This document shows positions 62,179 through 64,000 of a stretch of DNA of 64,000 bases, one piece after another. Source of the stretch: Vibrio sinus (GTDB taxonomy: Bacteria > Pseudomonadota > Gammaproteobacteria > Enterobacterales > Vibrionaceae); contig NZ_JAMKMR010000019.1 of the NCBI RefSeq assembly GCF_023634645.1, positions 1-64,000 on the forward strand, in the 5' to 3' direction. Position 1 is the stretch's first letter, and every line of letters starts with the position of its first letter. The translations under genes were made by a program, and so were the position numbers. The notes beneath the pieces are model-generated. The model saw only the letters and a list, made by a program, of their open reading frames with translations. It did no database searches and was not told where the DNA came from.

Positions 62179-63573
62179 ATGCAGCTAAATAGTCAATGGT
62201 TAGACGCTTTTAATCAATTAGACAGTAAAGATGACGCTTTTATGTTAGAGGCGTTTTCTTTGCTTTCAAAATTGGATGAAAACATACTGAACGGGCCATT
62301 TCATGCTCGTTCCGTGGTTGCTCGTTTGATTTCCAGACTTGATCGACTGCTATCTACTCAGTTAGATAGCATACTCCACCACCCCGACTTTCAAAGACTA
62401 GAACGTAACTGGTTAGGATTAAAAGGACTAGCTTCTCTGCCAGTTAACTACCAAAAGACCAACTTGAAATTAATTGATATGAGTTGGCATGAAATATCCG
62501 ACGATCTCAACCAAGCCTACAACATCCGCAGTAGCTCACTCTACAACAAAATTGGCAATAAAGAATTAAATACATTAGGTGGCACACCATTTGGCTGTAT
62601 CGCGTTTACGCATTCCATATCATTAGAAATGGAATTCGATGCAAGCTTTGATGATCTTTTCACCCTAGAACTCATTGGTAAGCTTGGTGAAGCCACGCTA
62701 TGTCCTATGGTCATTTCACCCGGTCGTAACTTTTTCGTCAACAACGAAGCGGATTGGTTATCCGATATTGAGCGGATTGAAAAAATCCTTAGCAGCGCAG
62801 ATTACGAAGCTTGGCAAGACGTTCGATCAAAGTCCTACGCTAGGTTTCTAGGTATCGTTCTACCCAATATTCGGATGCGCAGTTGTTACAAAAATGCCAA
62901 GGTAGGCTTTATTTACAACGAGTCAGGCGCAGGACTTTACGGCAAAGCCGTGTTTCCATTTTTATCAACCGTGATGAGAGAACACCATAGAGTCAACTGG
63001 TTTGGCTTTCTAAAGTCTCGGTGGAATGGCAAACGCCAAGGCGCAGTGATCAACTTACTTAGTAAAAACCTTTCTTGTGAATATTTAGAATCTCCACTCA
63101 CGGACGTTAATTTGTTTGGCCAGCTCTCCACATTTTATTCCCAACAAGGGTTTATTCCGCTAACCAAAAGCCCCTTGACTGAAAAATACTTTTTTAATGG
63201 GAACAACTCTATCTGGCTCAACAATGGCAGCGACAACGACAAAGTACTCGGTCAACTTCAAACCACGATGATGTGCTGTCGTGTGGCGCATTACTTGAAA
63301 TGTCAGGTCAGGGAAATGATAGGCAGTTTTAACAGCGCTGCGGAGTGTGAAAGCTTTCTCACCCGGTGGGTTGAGAAGTTTTCCAGCAACGTATCCTTTG
63401 CAACTGAAGAAACATTATCAAGGTATCCCCTTAGTTTCGCAAAAGTGACCGTGACTGAATCAGTCACCCAACCTGGAAGTTTCGCCTGTACTCTTAGAAT
63501 CGCGCCTCAATATCAATACGATTACTTTAACGGCGAAGTGGTATTAACCACCGAATTAAATGAGGCAGAATAG
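62179..63573 (+). CDS. Second TssC-like protein (TssC2)
   Basis: 464 aa, clearly related to TssC: RLISRLDRLLSTQLDSILHHPDFQRLERNWLGLKGL, GTPFGCIAF, VRSKSYARFLGIVLPN, and a C-terminal ..FTRW.., VTVTESVTQPGSFACTLRIAPQY. It is shorter and lacks the usual MVAKIPGG end, ending instead LTTELNEAE. Tandem tssC-tssC2 occurs in some T6SS loci; a sheath-end or baseplate role has been suggested, not shown here. No ribosome-binding site precedes the ATG; a hairpin sits 8-29 nt upstream. Confidence 0.85.
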   Translation: MQLNSQWLDAFNQLDSKDDAFMLEAFSLLSKLDENILNGPFHARSVVARLISRLDRLLSTQLDSILHHPDFQRLERNWLGLKGLASLPVNYQKTNLKLIDMSWHEISDDLNQAYNIRSSSLYNKIGNKELNTLGGTPFGCIAFTHSISLEMEFDASFDDLFTLELIGKLGEATLCPMVISPGRNFFVNNEADWLSDIERIEKILSSADYEAWQDVRSKSYARFLGIVLPNIRMRSCYKNAKVGFIYNESGAGLYGKAVFPFLSTVMREHHRVNWFGFLKSRWNGKRQGAVINLLSKNLSCEYLESPLTDVNLFGQLSTFYSQQGFIPLTKSPLTEKYFFNGNNSIWLNNGSDNDKVLGQLQTTMMCCRVAHYLKCQVREMIGSFNSAAECESFLTRWVEKFSSNVSFATEETLSRYPLSFAKVTVTESVTQPGSFACTLRIAPQYQYDYFNGEVVLTTELNEAE

Positions 63574-63999
63574 ATGAGTTTTTATAACACATTTTTATCT
63601 GATAATAAGTTAGGCCAAGATCCCCGAGAAATCGATGATATCCGTTACAACCTGACGAGACTGTTTGAAAGTGAAGCCTCTCTCATCGACTTCGATGATC
63701 GACTTACCCAAATAAACCGTTCCAATTTTCGCTTCGGAATCGAAGACTCACAATTACTAAGCGCAAGTATCGAACCCACCCAGTTGGCAGTGAGATTATC
63801 AACGCTTATCTCAGCATTTGAACCAAGACTTAGCAATGTCACCGTTGAGCTTACCGAACGTAAACAAGGAGAAAACTCTATCTCTTTTAATATATTAGCG
63901 ACAGTTGTTTCTGAGTTTGGTGAAAACGAGTTAGTATTTGAATCTAAAATTGCACTCAATGATCTTGCCGCAACGTTAGAGGAGGATAGTTATGACTGA
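63574..63999 (+). CDS. tssE: T6SS baseplate protein TssE
   Basis: 141-aa gp25-like protein: LTRLFESEASLID, the long helix/strand FGIEDSQLLSASIEP, and VTVELTERKQGENSISFNILATVV. TssE links baseplate wedges to the sheath. The start lies immediately after the tssC2 stop; its own stop TGA overlaps the next ATG by 8 nt (ATGACTGAT), so coupling to tssF is expected. Confidence 0.9.
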   Translation: MSFYNTFLSDNKLGQDPREIDDIRYNLTRLFESEASLIDFDDRLTQINRSNFRFGIEDSQLLSASIEPTQLAVRLSTLISAFEPRLSNVTVELTERKQGENSISFNILATVVSEFGENELVFESKIALNDLAATLEEDSYD

Positions 64000-64000
64000 T
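63992..64000 (+). CDS. tssF: Start of next T6SS gene, probably tssF (cut by window end)
   Basis: ATGACTGAT at the window end follows GAGGAGG by 6-8 nt, an excellent ribosome-binding site, and overlaps tssE. In T6SS operons tssE is usually followed by tssF. Only three codons are visible, so the assignment is inferred from order. Confidence 0.45.

Noticed and set aside
63451..63467. Palindrome GTGACTGAATCAGTCAC in tssC2
   Set aside because: The spacer is not that of matS and it lies in ordinary coding sequence for VTESVTQ; likely chance.

Overview
The window is a chromosomal segment from a member of the Vibrionaceae, most likely a Vibrio. The gene order matP-lonB-fabA-rmf-uup-rlmKL-zapC-pyrD-gdhB-pepN-prc-proQ-msrC-letAB-rsmF is what I recall of Vibrio chromosome I and partly matches E. 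coli. DUF3634, DUF3466, DUF2835 and DUF2750 genes fit the same group. I see no tRNA, rRNA, insertion sequence, prophage or CRISPR array. A matP gene and two exact matS motifs (13389 and 48849) suggest the segment lies in the terminus (Ter) macrodomain.

Layout. 1-2.2 kb: small accessory-looking genes (a P-loop ATPase, a membrane-anchored protein, a 57-aa protein). 2.2-5.8 kb: DUF3634, MatP, a Lon-like protease, FabA with a FadR/FabR-type control region, and ribosome hibernation factor Rmf. 5.9-14.5 kb, all on the minus strand: a GlyGly-CTERM DUF3466 protein, Uup, a mini-glutaredoxin, RlmKL, ZapC and PyrD, with a 765-bp gene-free stretch before zapC. 14.7-26.8 kb, minus strand: the giant NAD-glutamate dehydrogenase, DUF2835, PepN, a secreted unknown, Prc-ProQ and MsrC. 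26.9-32.4 kb, plus strand: the LetA-LetB lipid transport pair and RsmF.

32.4-39.7 kb is mixed: an orphan alpha/beta hydrolase resembling Tle1/DUF2235 effectors behind a long inverted repeat, CvfB, a two-TM unknown, a DUF4442 protein, DAHP synthase, YajQ, and a siroheme synthase whose methyltransferase half is a stub. 40.2-44.4 kb is the aapJQMP amino-acid ABC transporter. 44.6-47.8 kb follows the E. coli yccA-tusE-acyP-rlmI order, but acyP carries a nonsense codon in its catalytic loop. 47.8-50.7 kb: queC, queE, a HAD phosphatase and a GNAT acetyltransferase. 50.8-54.4 kb: a compact methylcitrate operon prpBCD.

From 54.7 kb to the end lies a type VI secretion locus. A VgrG-DUF6931-like-PAAR spike cassette with no visible toxin comes first, then a 657-bp regulatory gap, then tssA-hcp-tssB-tssC-tssC2-tssE, with tssF starting at the last bases. 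A strong hairpin separates the abundant tube and sheath genes from tssC2 and the baseplate genes.

Less routine signals are the acyP nonsense mutation, the decayed CysG methyltransferase domain, the orphan hydrolase, the hairpin before tssC2, and short tandem duplications across the stop codons of three unrelated genes.
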